Source: Sodalis sp. Ffu
GTDB taxonomy: Bacteria > Pseudomonadota > Gammaproteobacteria > Enterobacterales > Enterobacteriaceae
Length of the DNA stretch: 64,000 nucleotides
Reading direction: 5' to 3'
NCBI GenBank assembly: GCA_024748595.1
Contig: CP072944.1
Coordinates: 32,001 to 96,000 of the forward strand
The notes under the pieces were generated by a model, which was not told the DNA's origin, did no database searches, and saw only the letters and a list, made by a program, of their open reading frames with translations. Position 1 is the first letter of the stretch, and the number at the start of each line of letters is the position of its first letter. This document shows positions 22,076 to 31,830 of the stretch, in pieces. Made by a program: the position numbers and the translations under genes.

Positions 22076-22699
22076 TTAGCTTTGGGTAAGCAAGAATTCC
22101 ACTACGTCCGCGAATTGTTTTGTATAGGCATCCATTGACGACATATCTAGACCGTCGTTTTTTATCATATATTTGCCATTAATGAACATCGCTGGAACCC
22201 CACGTAATTGCAGATCAGCGGCCGCTTTTTTTTGTTGTTCCACTAGTAATTTTACCACGAAGCTATTCCAGGCAGAGTCATATTTTTCAGCGTTAACGCC
22301 AGCTTTGATAAATATCGAGCGAATATCTTCTGAGGTTTGAACAGTGTGGATTTTCTGCAAAGCATCAAATATCAGTGGACTAACTTTATCTTCCACTTCC
22401 AGTGCTATTGCTACTGACCATGCCTGTGTTAGCTGTTTGCCCAATGGCCCCAGGAAATCGACGTGGTATTTAGTTATTTTAATATCGGTCGGCAACGCTT
22501 TTTTTATTTTATTGGAAATATGATACACTTGTTCAAATTGATAGCAATGCGAACAGTAAAAAGAGAAAAATTCCAGTACCTGGGGTTCATTGGTGAAAGA
22601 ATTTTTGAGTTGGATATATTGTTTACCTTCAGTAAATTGTACGGCCGAAGTACTGAATGCCAACATTATACTCATCATCGCAAACCATATTTTTTTCAT
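22076..22699 (-). CDS. dsbA: Periplasmic thiol:disulfide oxidase DsbA, atypical active site
   Basis: DsbA puts disulfides into exported proteins and is reoxidised by DsbB. A signal peptide (MKKIWFAMMSIMLAFSTSA) is followed by a thioredoxin fold with the helical insert. The active site reads FYCSHCYQFE, so the usual Cys-Pro-His-Cys is Cys-Ser-His-Cys; the cis-Pro loop GVPAMF is intact. Length (207) matches E. coli (208). The Pro-to-Ser change lies between the active cysteines, where substitutions are known to shift the redox potential of this family; whether it does here is inference. It is upstream of polA on the same strand, as in E. coli, with yihF/yihG lost. Confidence 0.95.
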   Translation of the reverse strand: MKKIWFAMMSIMLAFSTSAVQFTEGKQYIQLKNSFTNEPQVLEFFSFYCSHCYQFEQVYHISNKIKKALPTDIKITKYHVDFLGPLGKQLTQAWSVAIALEVEDKVSPLIFDALQKIHTVQTSEDIRSIFIKAGVNAEKYDSAWNSFVVKLLVEQQKKAAADLQLRGVPAMFINGKYMIKNDGLDMSSMDAYTKQFADVVEFLLTQS

Positions 22700-23129
22700 A
22701 GATTGTTTTTCTCCAAATTTAAGATTTAGGTGTAAAATTTAATACTAATAAAGTTGCAGCGTCGATTGTTAAATAGCTGGATTTATAAATAGCGCTAATT
22801 TAAACCTCAATCATCCATCCAGGTAAAATTGTGCAAAAACTGGAGTTTCAGGGCTAACTGAATCCAAATAAGTAAAATCACTTGCATGGTTCTCAGAGTA
22901 TTCGGTTAACGCTAGTAGATTTCATGTTTAAAAATTTAATCGTCATCATTATAAAGTTGTTTAGCTATTCGTTTTAGGTATACTTAATTAGAATCATTTA
23001 GGTGTGTACATGTCTATGGCTTTGCCTAACTACTTATCTTAGTATAAATGTCAGAGTTTGGCGAATAGCTGTTTTTTTATGTTTTTCGCAAGTATTCAGG
23101 TAATAATTTGTTACATTATTTGCGATAGA
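22700..23129. other. Spacer upstream of dsbA
   Basis: No gene is visible. E. coli has srkA (yihE), yihD and mobA between rrnA and dsbA; none could be recognised. Confidence 0.3.
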
Positions 23130-23345
23130 TTAAAACGGTTGATTTTATATGTTGCGGTATTATCCGTCACATGGTGCTTTCCTGACTGGATGTTTTGACT
23201 TCCATGCATTTTTACCAAAAATTTTAGTTTATGTCAGTATGACATTAACTTTTTATCCCATTTTAGGTAAAGTAATTAGAATATAAATCAATATTTACCG
23301 ACTTATAAGTGAAATTTATAAAACCTTCTAATGACACGCGGTGTC
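23130..23345 (-). mobile_element. Decayed IS5-family transposase fragment
   Basis: The plus strand shows the family blocks tttttaccaaaaat (near 23210), tatgacattaa (near 23240) and gaaatttataaaacctt (near 23310) in the usual order. The coding sense is minus and broken. Confidence 0.45.
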
Positions 23346-23637
23346 AGAAAAAACATTTGTTTTGCTACAACAGTTGTGATGGTTACCGTTAAATAACGAT
23401 GAGTGGTTTTATTTTATCCAGAACGTTTATAAAGAAGCCGTATTGGTGAATATATTGTTATAATTTCCAATTAATGATTCCAAAATTTGCTTTGCTATAG
23501 AAAATTTTGATTTATTTAATAAATAAAAATATAATTATAAAATGTACCGTATGGGTTATGTGTTTGACTAAAGAAATGCAAGCGCTAGCTAATTATTAAA
23601 ATGATAGTTTTATTCTGATTTGTTTACTGAATTATAT

Positions 23638-23668
23638 AAAAAAAGCCTCCTGCTTAAGCAGGAGGCTT
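23638..23668 (-). terminator. Rho-independent terminator of the rRNA operon
   Basis: On the minus strand a perfect 11-bp stem (AAGCCTCCTGC/GCAGGAGGCTT, TTAA loop) is followed by seven T residues, just after the 5S gene. Confidence 0.9.
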
Positions 23669-23677
23669 CCTGTTTTG

Positions 23678-23797
23678 ATGCCTGGCAGTTCCCTACTCTC
23701 GCATAAGGAAACCCTACACTACCATCGGCGCTACGGTGTTTCACTTCTAAGTTCGGTATGGGATCAGGTGGGTCCACCGCGCTAGTGCCGCCAAGCA
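23678..23797 (-). rRNA. rrf: 5S ribosomal RNA
   Basis: The 120-nt minus-strand sequence starts TGCTTGGCGGCACTAGCGCG and ends GAACTGCCAGGCAT, so the two ends pair as helix I. The interior keeps CCATACCGAACTTAGAAGTG and CGCCGATGGTAGTG, as in enteric 5S rRNA. A terminator follows at once. The 23S gene that should precede it is almost completely gone, so this 5S gene is separated from intact large rRNA genes. Confidence 0.97.
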
Positions 23798-23819
23798 AAT
23801 TCTTTTTTAGCACACGTCT

Positions 23820-24260
23820 ACATTGTGTCTATTGATTGCATTAGTACTTCTACGTATACATTATACTTTATTCAGGCTTATAAATGCAAGGGATATACAG
23901 GGCTGAGTTATCTTTTCTTTTTAATAGTAGATTTAGTATCTACTATTTAGATCGACGTAGTAAATCTTGTATACCTCTAAAACTATTTGCATTGGGTTTG
24001 AATTCGTGTCTATATTCTGTAATTTTGCAACTTTCTTTTTTTGCGACTGACAGTTAGGCGGGCAAAGATTGGATGATACTGGTAATGGTTAGCCATAATA
24101 TTACTATGAGTTGTAATCCCACTCAATATTCACCTTTCCAATTTGGAATGGTTTCATTTGGAATGGTTTCTAGATGTTACTGCTGTATCATTAATTCAAG
24201 AAACTGAGTAAATAATTAAGATTGAGGTTGTGTACCTTTAGGCCCCTCCCCTACTTACTT
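23820..24260 (-). pseudogene. rrl: Traces of 23S rRNA gene
   Basis: Only about 530 bases lie between tRNA-Glu and 5S, where a 2.9 kb 23S gene is expected. Short minus-strand matches remain: GGCCTAAAGGTACACAACC near 24240 may be the 5' region (E. coli GACTAAGCGTACACGG), and AGTACTAATG near 23845 the 3' region (CCGGTACTAATGAACCG). The rest is unrecognisable. Position makes this the likely origin, but the sequence evidence alone is thin. Confidence 0.4.
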
Positions 24261-24324
24261 GTTGTAGGGAGTCGTATTTCAACAGCGTGCTTGATTGTGT
24301 GTTTTGAAATGAACGATAAAACAG

Positions 24325-24397
24325 CGTCCCCTAGGGGGGTCGAACCCCTGTTGCCGCCGTGAAAGGGCAGTGTCCTAGGCCACTAGACGAAGGGGAC
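24325..24397 (-). tRNA. gltV: tRNA-Glu (TTC)
   Basis: The cloverleaf has a GTCCCCT/AGGGGAC acceptor stem, anticodon TTC within CCCTTTCACGG, and a GGGGTTCGACCCCC T-arm. The body matches the tRNA-Glu found between 16S and 23S in enteric rRNA operons. The 3' CCA is not encoded (GCTGT follows), unlike E. coli. It lies between eroded 16S and 23S genes and is probably kept because it is the only copy. The gene symbol follows the E. coli rrnE copy. Confidence 0.95.
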
Positions 24398-24654
24398 AAA
24401 TCTGTATGTAAAAATTTTTATTAATGTTGCATTTGTAACTATTTATACGTTCATTAATTTCGCATGCATCTTTATAGATTAGGTTTTGGATATTTCATTT
24501 TTATTTGATTAAAACGGTTATGCCTAGCTTAACTTAAACCGTATTGGCCGGTACAGATTGAAGCTTATTTATGTGGGTAACTTCAGTTAGATGATTTCTT
24601 CACACACGGAGAACTTCCGTAAATGTTTCTCTAATAACAAATGTAATATTTTGC

Positions 24655-24710
24655 AGGCTAGCTAGGAATTGCTCAATATACGATTGTAGTAGTCAAACTA
24701 TTAAATTAAA
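24655..24710 (-). pseudogene. rrs: 5' stub of 16S rRNA gene
   Basis: After the leader the minus strand reads AATTTAATAGTTTGACTAC where E. coli has the 16S start AAATTGAAGAGTTTGATCAT. The preceding CAATTCTCTGAGGTCAAATT matches the E. coli leader end TAATTCTTTGAGCGTCAAAC. Beyond this point only about 300 bases remain before tRNA-Glu, so the 16S gene has been almost entirely deleted. Confidence 0.6.
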
Positions 24711-24829
24711 ATTTGACCTCAGAGAATTGCAAATTATTATTTGCAATGGATTAACTGTCAGTATTTAATATTTTGCTTATCGATTCTGACTGTAAGTGTC
24801 GACACAGTATGATAAATTGTTAAAGAGCA
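24711..24829 (-). promoter_or_regulatory. rRNA operon leader with boxA
   Basis: The minus strand carries TGCTCTTTAACAA (24829-24817) followed by TTTATCATACTGTGTCGACA. This is the enteric rrn boxA antitermination element and its downstream leader (E. coli TGCTCTTTAACAATTTATCA). Its survival although 16S is gone suggests that the transcript still matters for tRNA-Glu and 5S. Confidence 0.8.
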
Positions 24830-24871
24830 ATACATAATGTTAATCAGTTAATTTGTCTAACGAAGTCATAC

Positions 24872-24899
24872 ATGTTACGCTTTTCTTTTATAGAGTCAA
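24872..24899 (-). promoter_or_regulatory. rRNA operon P2-like promoter
   Basis: On the minus strand a TTGACT -35 (24899-24894) and a TAACAT -10 (24877-24872) are separated by 16 bp. E. coli rrn P2 promoters have TTGACTCTATAGCGG at the same place, and TTGACTCTATAAAAG here aligns with it. Confidence 0.75.
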
Positions 24900-25139
24900 G
24901 GACCTTAAGTTAATTTCTATTGTATTGTTACCGTATCTTTAAATATAATTTAAAAGCGTACATTTGATCTATTTTACGAGACTTCTTGAATAAATTTAAT
25001 CTTAACGATCTTTTCCTTGAATGAAGGATTCTTTACTGATATTATTATATATATAATGCTAAAAGTTTATCAAATAGCTATTTTAGCTATGTATCATAGA
25101 GGATGATGTTATGTTTTGTGCCCCAGCCACATCTGGCTT

Positions 25140-25400
25140 GCGCGATGAATAACGGTGTTTTCTTGTCCATATATTCTGATTTCCCATTTACTTCAATTTT
25201 TACCAAAGAGCTTCTTTCTCAGTAATGAGTCAATAGCAGTATTAGCTATATTGCTGTGAGTCGATTTTTATATTAGTGTTTTTAGACTGTTTACTGACTG
25301 CATGTGAGATTCGGGCGATGTAAAGGAGATTGCTTCACTAAAGTTAAATGCTCATGACTGTTAGGCAAAATTCTTAAATATCATAGCGTAATTAGACGGT
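25140..25400 (-). mobile_element. Decayed IS5-family transposase copy
   Basis: The minus strand reads IANTAIDSLL..KKLFGKN, then KWEIRIYGQEN (~25255-25150; compare IAHLVIDSTGLKVFGEGEWKVRxHG), with the first catalytic Asp region still visible. Stops and frameshifts are present. It lies in the spacer between the rRNA promoter and purH. Confidence 0.65.
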
Positions 25401-25518
25401 TTTTTAGTAACTACATCTTGTTGTACCATGAAGTATCCAAGCCATTAATTAAAAGTTAGATGTACTTAACAAAGTTCTTTTTTATAATCTAGCATCTGCA
25501 GTCAAAGGATCATGTGCT

Positions 25519-27111
25519 ATGCAAACATTATCTCCTGTCCGCCGTGCGCTGATTAGTGTTTCTGATAAAACCGGCATTTTACAGTTTGCTCAATCTTTAT
25601 CCCAGCGTGGAGTGCAGTTGCTTTCGACTGGCGGTACGGCTCGGCTGCTAGCCGAATCGGGGTTATCAGTCACTGAAGTGACTGATTACACTGGTTTTCC
25701 AGAGATGATGAATGGGCGAGTCAAAACGTTGCATCCAAAAGTGCATGGAGGTATTCTTAGTCGCCGAGATCGCGATGACGCAATTATGCGTCAACATGGT
25801 ATCGAACCTATTGATATGGTGGTAGTCAATTTTTATCCGTTTGCCGCCACAGTTGCGCGCGAAGGATGTACCAGAGAGGAAGCGATAGAAAATATTGATA
25901 TCGGTGGTCCTACCATGGTGCGTTCTGCTGCTAAGAATTATAAGAATGTAGTAATCGTGGTAAATAGCCACGATTACGCTGCTATTATCACTGAGATGGA
26001 CAGGCATGATGTTTCCCTTACTCTGGAAACTCGTTTCGATTTGGCTGTCAAGGCATTTGAATATACGGCCGCGTATGATAGTATGATTGCCAACTATTTT
26101 GGCAGTCAGGTATCGGCTTATTATGACGATGGCCATAATAAGCCGTCAGGACGTTTTCCTCGTACACTAAATCTTAATTTCATTAAAAAACAAGATATGC
26201 GTTATGGAGAGAACAGCCATCAGTTAGCGGCTTTTTATACAGAAGCGCAGAGCCAGGAAGCCTCGATCGCTAAAGCCCAGCAGCTGCAGGGAAAGTCTCT
26301 TTCTTACAATAATATTGTCGATACCGATTCTGCATTAGAGTGCGTGAAGGCGTTCATTGAACCGGCTTGTGTTATAGTTAAGCATGCTAATCCCTGCGGT
26401 GTGGCTATCTCAAGTACGATTTTGTTAGCTTATGAGCGTGCCTATCAGACCGATCCCACTTCGGCTTTTGGTGGTATAATAGCCTTTAATCAGCCACTGG
26501 ATGTTGACACTGCTCAAGCTATTATCAGCCGCCAGTTCGTAGAAGTAATTATTGCACCAGCCGTTGATGACGACGCTTTGGGAGCGTTAGGGATAAAACA
26601 GAATATACGGGTGCTGAGCTGTGGTAGTTGGCAGTCTCGAGTACCGTCATTGGATTTTAAACGGGTCAATGGGGGCTTACTTGTACAGGATTACGATCTA
26701 AGCATGGTGGATTTGCAAGATCTGCAGGTAGTGACCGCACGTCAACCGACCGCAATGGAGATGCGGGATGCGCTGTTTTGTTGGAAGGTCGCCAAGTTCG
26801 TTAAATCTAATGCCATTGTCTATGCTCGTGATCGTCAGACTATCGGTATTGGTGCCGGACAAATGAGTCGCATTTATTCAGCAAAAATCGCGGGTATTAA
26901 GGCATCGGATGAGGGTCTAGATCTTCAGGGGGCAGTGATGGCCTCTGATGCCTTTTTTCCGTTTCGAGATGGTGTCGACGTCGCGGCTGCTATGGGTATC
27001 CGCTGTGTCATACAGCCTGGTGGATCTACCAGAGATGACGAAGTGATAGATGCTGCTAATGAGCAAAACATCGCAATGATTTTTACTCGTATGCGTCATT
27101 TTCGCCATTAA
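25519..27111 (+). CDS. purH: AICAR transformylase / IMP cyclohydrolase
   Basis: This bifunctional enzyme does the last two steps to IMP: formylation of AICAR, then ring closure. The 530-residue frame is intact. The N-terminal IMP cyclohydrolase domain has [19 protein letters not shown] and [16 protein letters not shown]. The C-terminal transformylase domain has [27 protein letters not shown] and the tail [10 protein letters not shown]...[20 protein letters not shown] box lies about 30 bases before the start. The next gene purD and the distant purC are pseudogenes, so de novo purine synthesis is broken here. PurH may be kept to recycle AICAR released by histidine synthesis; that is inference. 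Inside the gene at 25951-25977 is a perfect 10-bp inverted repeat. Confidence 0.96.
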   Translation: MQTLSPVRRALISVSDKTGILQFAQSLSQRGVQLLSTGGTARLLAESGLSVTEVTDYTGFPEMMNGRVKTLHPKVHGGILSRRDRDDAIMRQHGIEPIDMVVVNFYPFAATVAREGCTREEAIENIDIGGPTMVRSAAKNYKNVVIVVNSHDYAAIITEMDRHDVSLTLETRFDLAVKAFEYTAAYDSMIANYFGSQVSAYYDDGHNKPSGRFPRTLNLNFIKKQDMRYGENSHQLAAFYTEAQSQEASIAKAQQLQGKSLSYNNIVDTDSALECVKAFIEPACVIVKHANPCGVAISSTILLAYERAYQTDPTSAFGGIIAFNQPLDVDTAQAIISRQFVEVIIAPAVDDDALGALGIKQNIRVLSCGSWQSRVPSLDFKRVNGGLLVQDYDLSMVDLQDLQVVTARQPTAMEMRDALFCWKVAKFVKSNAIVYARDRQTIGIGAGQMSRIYSAKIAGIKASDEGLDLQGAVMASDAFFPFRDGVDVAAAMGIRCVIQPGGSTRDDEVIDAANEQNIAMIFTRMRHFRH

Positions 27112-27128
27112 GCATAGAAGCAATAATT

Positions 27129-27860
27129 ATAAATATTTTATTGGCAAAGGTTATCGTGAATATGTTTTGCATGAAACATATGTGCGTTTCGGCGTTGGTG
27201 GATAAAGTTTTATAGAGCCATGTGATGCTGGTACTATGTTGGTAGGGATGGAAAATATTGATATTGTTGCTATCGATATTTATTGGCCTAGTGGTTTTGC
27301 GTATGAACAGCAAATAGGCTTAAGTTCCAGAGGAACTGTTTGGTCAACGGTAGTAGTTAGATGCATTGCGTACCGATGGTTTACGGGTGTTTGGTTCAAA
27401 CGTAAGTTGCTATATAACTTGATGGATCTAAAGTTTTTACTAAATGTTTCCTAACCTACATCAGGTTTCCATCGTTCATTATCAAACTTTTATCGAAATT
27501 GCACGGACATTTGCTAGTAGGGAGTGTCGATTGTTATCAAAGTTGATGGATTGACCGTTGGTAAAGGGGATATCGTAGCCATGACGATGGTAGAAACGAG
27601 ATTAGCTTTATCTTCATAGTGGACGGAGAGAATGTGTTGTCGATGCTTATCCAGGACCAACATAGTCCTGGTGGCATGGGTCCTAACTCAGTTGAGTAAA
27701 GCAAGCTATTGCCCCATTCTGTGTGTTATTATGTTAGTGCTAGCTTTGTAGTGCTAGCTTTGTTTGCTTGCCGCCACGATATCCGGTTATCGTGTCATTG
27801 TCCGATAGGAGTAGGGGTTTAAAGGCTCGTATTTGCATTGGTCCTGGATGATAATTCCTA
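27129..27860 (+). pseudogene. purD: purD remnant (GAR synthetase)
   Basis: Directly after purH the plus strand translates in changing frames to PurD pieces in order: YFIGKGYREYVL (compare VLVIGNGGREHAL), ENIDIVAIDI, LRTDGLRVFG, SKVFTKCFLTYIRFP, VIKVDGLTVGKGDIVAMT (~27533-27585), SFIFIVDGENVLSM, GGMGPNS (~27670), and a trace of the MAAGGYPGDYR region near 27760. Stops and large deletions make it non-functional. A 14-bp tandem duplication (agtgctagctttgt) lies at 27736-27763. Order matches the purHD operon. Confidence 0.88.
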
Positions 27861-28165
27861 GTGATTTTATTATATATATTTGAAATTAGGATACTATGAC
27901 GTAATGTCAGTCCAGCATCTTTAAAGGCATTAAGCTTCAAGTATAACGCTGGTTTCGTCATCGCTGAACAGCTCAGCGTCATTTCTGTATTCATACTGTA
28001 ATGCTTAATGTCCTGGATAGGTTATGACTGTATAAGTTGCAGTAGCGTTTTAAAACTTGACGCTCTGTCTATTGTCGTTTTTGCACCACAGATGCATAAA
28101 ATACTGTCATTAACAGAGCTATCAGCATAATTTAATTATAATTCTTCTATTATAAGCCATTAAAT
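27861..28165. other. Spacer between purD remnant and hupA
   Basis: No gene is seen. An open minus-strand frame here (27740-27994) has no recognisable family and overlaps the purD remnant. Confidence 0.3.
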
Positions 28166-28438
28166 TTATTTAACTGCATCTTTTAGTGTCTTACCAGAAA
28201 CAAATGCTGGTACATTGGCAGCTGTAATTTTAATTTTTTTACCGGTTTGTGGATTGCGGCCAGTGCGTTCGCTACGATGATTAATTTTAAAAGTACCGAA
28301 ACCAACCAATTGTACTGCATCCCCTTTTTTAAGAGACTCGGTAATTGTTACCAAAGTGGATTCCAGCGCTGACTTCGCCTGCGCTTTGGAAAGATCGGCT
28401 TTATCAGCAATTACATCAATTAGTTGAGTCTTGTTCAT
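28166..28438 (-). CDS. hupA: DNA-binding protein HU-alpha
   Basis: HU is a small histone-like dimer that bends DNA and compacts the nucleoid. The 90-residue protein starts [28 protein letters not shown] and keeps [26 protein letters not shown], with the Pro of the DNA-intercalating arm in NPQTG. It matches HU-alpha better than HU-beta, including the KDAVK end. An ATTATCC-type leader with AGGATAAT just upstream serves as ribosome-binding site. It lies between purD and hemE, as in E. coli. Confidence 0.97.
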   Translation of the reverse strand: MNKTQLIDVIADKADLSKAQAKSALESTLVTITESLKKGDAVQLVGFGTFKINHRSERTGRNPQTGKKIKITAANVPAFVSGKTLKDAVK

Positions 28439-29679
28439 ATATTATCCTTACAGTGTGTTTATCGTTTTAAAGTGTTGGGTGTAACGAATATGTCGATTAA
28501 ATAACACTTTCCTGCATATGCGCAACGATAGTTACTTTTTTATGTCTCTACATGTAGTCCAAACATGGTGCTGATGTTAAAGCTTGATGGATTAAGCAAA
28601 CCAGGGGTAAAATCATGTTTTTGCACTCTGCTGTCTAGCGTAATATTTTTTATTGCAGTTCTATGCTGTTCAATAGACGGTATAGGATTAAGCTCCTTTT
28701 CAGTATCTCCACGTTGATAATAGACATTTTGTTATAGTCATATGTCAATGTCTCATTTTTTAAACTGTGGTGATGGAATAGTGCGTGTAGCGACAAGTTG
28801 TATTACCTGATAAATGTCGTATAAAGTGTTAGTTATCCTGCTACTGGAATAATGGCCACAAGCTTATTTAGCTGTAAATCGAGATTTTAGTACTGATATC
28901 TTCTCCTTTAGGTCTATAAATATGCAAAAAATCTCTTTTCACCACAGTCAGTCTGTTGACTGAATAACTGATAATTAAGCTATAAAATATCAAAACCTAT
29001 TTCAGCGAGAAAATCAGTCATGGTCGCTCTGTGCCTGCTGTTACATACTAGGTAGTCGGTGCTGTTGGGGATGCAACGGTTTTACCTATTCAACCTAGCT
29101 GGTTGGCCCCGGTAAGCGGGGCCAGTTCATGCAATGTTATACCCATGTCTGGCTAATTTTATTCTAATTAAATGTCCAGGGACATAAATAGCGAATTGGA
29201 ACGTAATTATACTGTGCTATAGCAAGTTAGATGTTCGACTTTATCCATCAACGGTGATGTTTTTTATTCATTGTGCTAACAGCTTAAATTTTTGCACAGA
29301 GGAATTTTTATTGAATAATCTAGTCGGATTAAAGGTTATTCAAATTACTTAATCTAGCCTGTTAGGCATATCTAGCTGGATCATTTTATTCCATGCTTAT
29401 TTCATTTAAATAGCTGTTTTATTCTTGAGTTTGTTAAAACTGTTGATGTTAGCATCTCTTTTGTTTTTAGTGAGCATGATTTTGTTCAATGTTAATTGGC
29501 CCGTAGCATGCTGCTTGTTTATCAATGTTATTGGAGGATCGCAAGCTTGTTTTCGGGATTATAGAAGCCCTCTTAATATGTGGTTAGATCGTTGCGTTAT
29601 CATAATCTACCCTCGTTGGTGACGTCGTCAATTTTTTGGTATGTTTGTTACAGGAGTGTTCAGGTGTGCACATTCGGTA
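28439..29679. other. Long gene-free stretch between hupA and hemE
   Basis: E. coli has yjaG and nfi here; I could not recognise either. The one strong feature is a GC-rich perfect inverted repeat, tggccccg/cggggcca (29104-29124), with a 5-base loop. Weak similarity to the IS5 family appears near 29225-29320. The open frames at 29425 and 29641 have no recognisable product. Confidence 0.35.
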
Positions 29680-29990
29680 CCTTGTTCTGGGATAATGTTA
29701 AAGTGGATGATATCCCATGTGCGTAGTAGCCTACGGCTGTTACATAAATTTTACGCTGAGCTACTTAGATCGTGTGTTCTGCGTTGTAGCTTAGTAGCAT
29801 TAGCAATTATCAAAAAATTTTGCCATGTATTGAGGTTTTTATATACATTAACGTTTTTAGCACGTTTATTGATGCATGTATAGTTCATGGCAATGTAAAG
29901 AATATTGATCAACTAAAAATTTAGTTTATGTTATTGCTTGATTAGATATCGACTTGAAAATTTATTGCAACATTAATATATGTGTGATAG
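29680..29990 (-). mobile_element. Decayed IS5-family transposase copy
   Basis: The blocks tttttatatacattaacgtttttagc, gtttattgatgcatgta, ggcaatgtaaagaatattgatcaactaaaaattta (29830-29925) align with the other minus-oriented copies. No open frame remains. Confidence 0.5.
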
Positions 29991-30228
29991 CCATATCCGC
30001 ATAGCTTAATGAATGAACTATGTGAGCAATTTGCTTGTTTGGAGAAGTTGGTGATCTATTTTTTAATTAAAAAGTTCTATTTATTCAACTTTCTTAAAAT
30101 CGATTTCGGTGCTGGAAATGATCGTTGTTTTGTTCATTACTAAATTGTAGGTATTATCATAAATCACATTAGTGTTGGCGATTTATTTGGCTCGAAGTGT
30201 GAGTGTGTATCATAAATTATTTATTATT

Positions 30229-31320
30229 CTAACGATGATAGGGTCGTGATAGACGGTGTACTGCCTCAATAAAATGGGCTACGTGCTCCAGAGGCACATC
30301 CTGGTTAATGCCATGTCCAAGGTTGAATACATGCCCTTTCCCTTTTCCAAAGCCTCCTAAGATAGTAGCCACTTCCTGTTCAATACGGGATGTATTAGCA
30401 TATAATACCGCTGGATCCATGTTTCCCTGCAGCGCTACCTTGTCTCCAACTCGTCGTCGGGCATCAGCAATATCAGTGCTCCAGTCAAGGCCGAGGGCAT
30501 CGCAGCCGGTGGCTGCCATTGCTTCCAACCATTGACCCCCGCCTTTTGTAAAGAGTGTAATTGGTACCTGGTGGCCATCATGCTTCCGTTGTAAATTTTC
30601 GATAATTTTATGCATATAATCCAGAGAAAACGTGCGGTAGTCAGTACCAGTTAGTACTCCTCCCCAGGTATCGAACACCATCACCGCTTGAGCACCGGCG
30701 CGTATTTGTCCGTTGAGGTAGAGCACTACGCTATCAGCTAGTTTCTCTAGAAGCTGATGCATGGTCTTTGGCTCTGCGTACATCATTTTTTTGATTTTGG
30801 TGAATGTTTTACTGCTGCTACCTTCAACCATGTAAGTAGCTAAAGTCCAAGGGCTGCCGGAAAAACCGATCAGTGGCACCGCACCTTGCAAGTTATGACG
30901 GATGGTACGTACTGCGTTCATTACATAGCCTAGTTCTTGCTCTGGGTCGGGGATTGGTAGCTGACTTACGTCGCGTTTGCTCTGGATCGGTCGTTTAAAA
31001 CGTGGTCCTTCTCCTTGTTCGAACCATAGACCTAACCCCATGGCATCCGGGACTGCAAGAATATCAGAGAATAGGATGGCTGCATCCAGCGGAAAGCGGC
31101 GCAACGGCTGTAGTGTTACTTGACATGCCAATTCGGCATTGCGATACAGTGACATAAAATCGCCGGCTTCAGCGCGCGTTGCTTTGTATTCTGGTAGATA
31201 ACGTCCTGCTTGGCGCATCATCCAGATTGGGGTCATATCGACGGGCAGGCGCAACAGTGCGCGCAGATAGCGGTCATTTTTTAATTCATACAGGCTGTGT
31301 TGGATAAACTTAGCTGTCAT
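30229..31320 (-). CDS. hemE: Uroporphyrinogen decarboxylase
   Basis: It removes four carboxyl groups from uroporphyrinogen III in heme synthesis. The 363-residue product keeps the substrate-binding [47 protein letters not shown] and the C-terminal NLGHGI. It is about nine residues longer at the N-terminus than E. coli HemE (354). I keep the ATG at 31320 because AGGAAAG stands five bases before it, while the codon at the E. coli start position here is not ATG. It is isolated between long spacers; neighbours nfi/yjaG and nudC are lost. Confidence 0.96.
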   Translation of the reverse strand: MTAKFIQHSLYELKNDRYLRALLRLPVDMTPIWMMRQAGRYLPEYKATRAEAGDFMSLYRNAELACQVTLQPLRRFPLDAAILFSDILAVPDAMGLGLWFEQGEGPRFKRPIQSKRDVSQLPIPDPEQELGYVMNAVRTIRHNLQGAVPLIGFSGSPWTLATYMVEGSSSKTFTKIKKMMYAEPKTMHQLLEKLADSVVLYLNGQIRAGAQAVMVFDTWGGVLTGTDYRTFSLDYMHKIIENLQRKHDGHQVPITLFTKGGGQWLEAMAATGCDALGLDWSTDIADARRRVGDKVALQGNMDPAVLYANTSRIEQEVATILGGFGKGKGHVFNLGHGINQDVPLEHVAHFIEAVHRLSRPYHR

Positions 31321-31559
31321 TTAGCTTTCCTTATTTGATTAAGCTTGTCAAGCTATCTGTTTAGTATTGATTCATAAAGTAAGTTATTTTATTCAATTTA
31401 TTACTATAGGTTGTGATTCTCTTAATCTGAGTATTGTTAGTGACCTTAAGAAACGTTTTTATTCGTGACATAGCGATTGTTTTTACAGATCGCGGGGGAT
31501 GGGCACTTGAGCTTTTATTTTTAGTCAGTATGTGAATATGCATAGTATTAAGTTCCATC
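31321..31559. other. Spacer upstream of hemE
   Basis: No gene is visible apart from the ribosome-binding site of hemE. Confidence 0.3.
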
Positions 31560-31830
31560 GGTGATATGTTTGCGTCGGTTCGCTGTTTTTTGATCGGTAT
31601 GTTCTGACTTAGCATTCACGTTTACCAAAGATCTTTGCTTAGTAGTGTTAATGGTAAATATGGCATATCACTGTGAATTTTATCATGACATTAATGTTTT
31701 TAAGCCTGTTTATTGATGCGGTATGGCCAGCCAGGGTAATGTAGAGGAATCTTTATCACACTGAAAATGGAATTTATAAAACTTTGTATTCGCTATTTTA
31801 AGATAAATTATCATTTTAACATCAAGACAG
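31560..31830 (-). mobile_element. Decayed IS5-family transposase copy
   Basis: One of the more readable minus-strand copies: FINSIF (~31785), IPLHYPGWPY, ASINRLKNINVMIKFTVICH (~31720-31665; compare CISxRAKxVNVxIKTxxRGxI), then KIFGKRE and VRTYRSKNSE (~31640-31590; compare GLKVFGEGEWKVRxHG). It has stops and frameshifts. Confidence 0.65.

Noticed and set aside
27740-27994. 84-codon open frame on the minus strand
   Set aside because: It overlaps the end of the purD remnant on the other strand, lacks a ribosome-binding site and resembles nothing I know.
29425-29883. Two consecutive plus-strand open frames with hydrophobic products
   Set aside because: AT-rich decayed DNA overlapping an IS remnant of opposite sense; hydrophobicity follows from T-rich codons.
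31361-31615. 84-codon open frame on the minus strand upstream of hemE
   Set aside because: Its C-terminal direction runs through spacer and its start lies in the IS remnant; no similarity and no ribosome-binding site.
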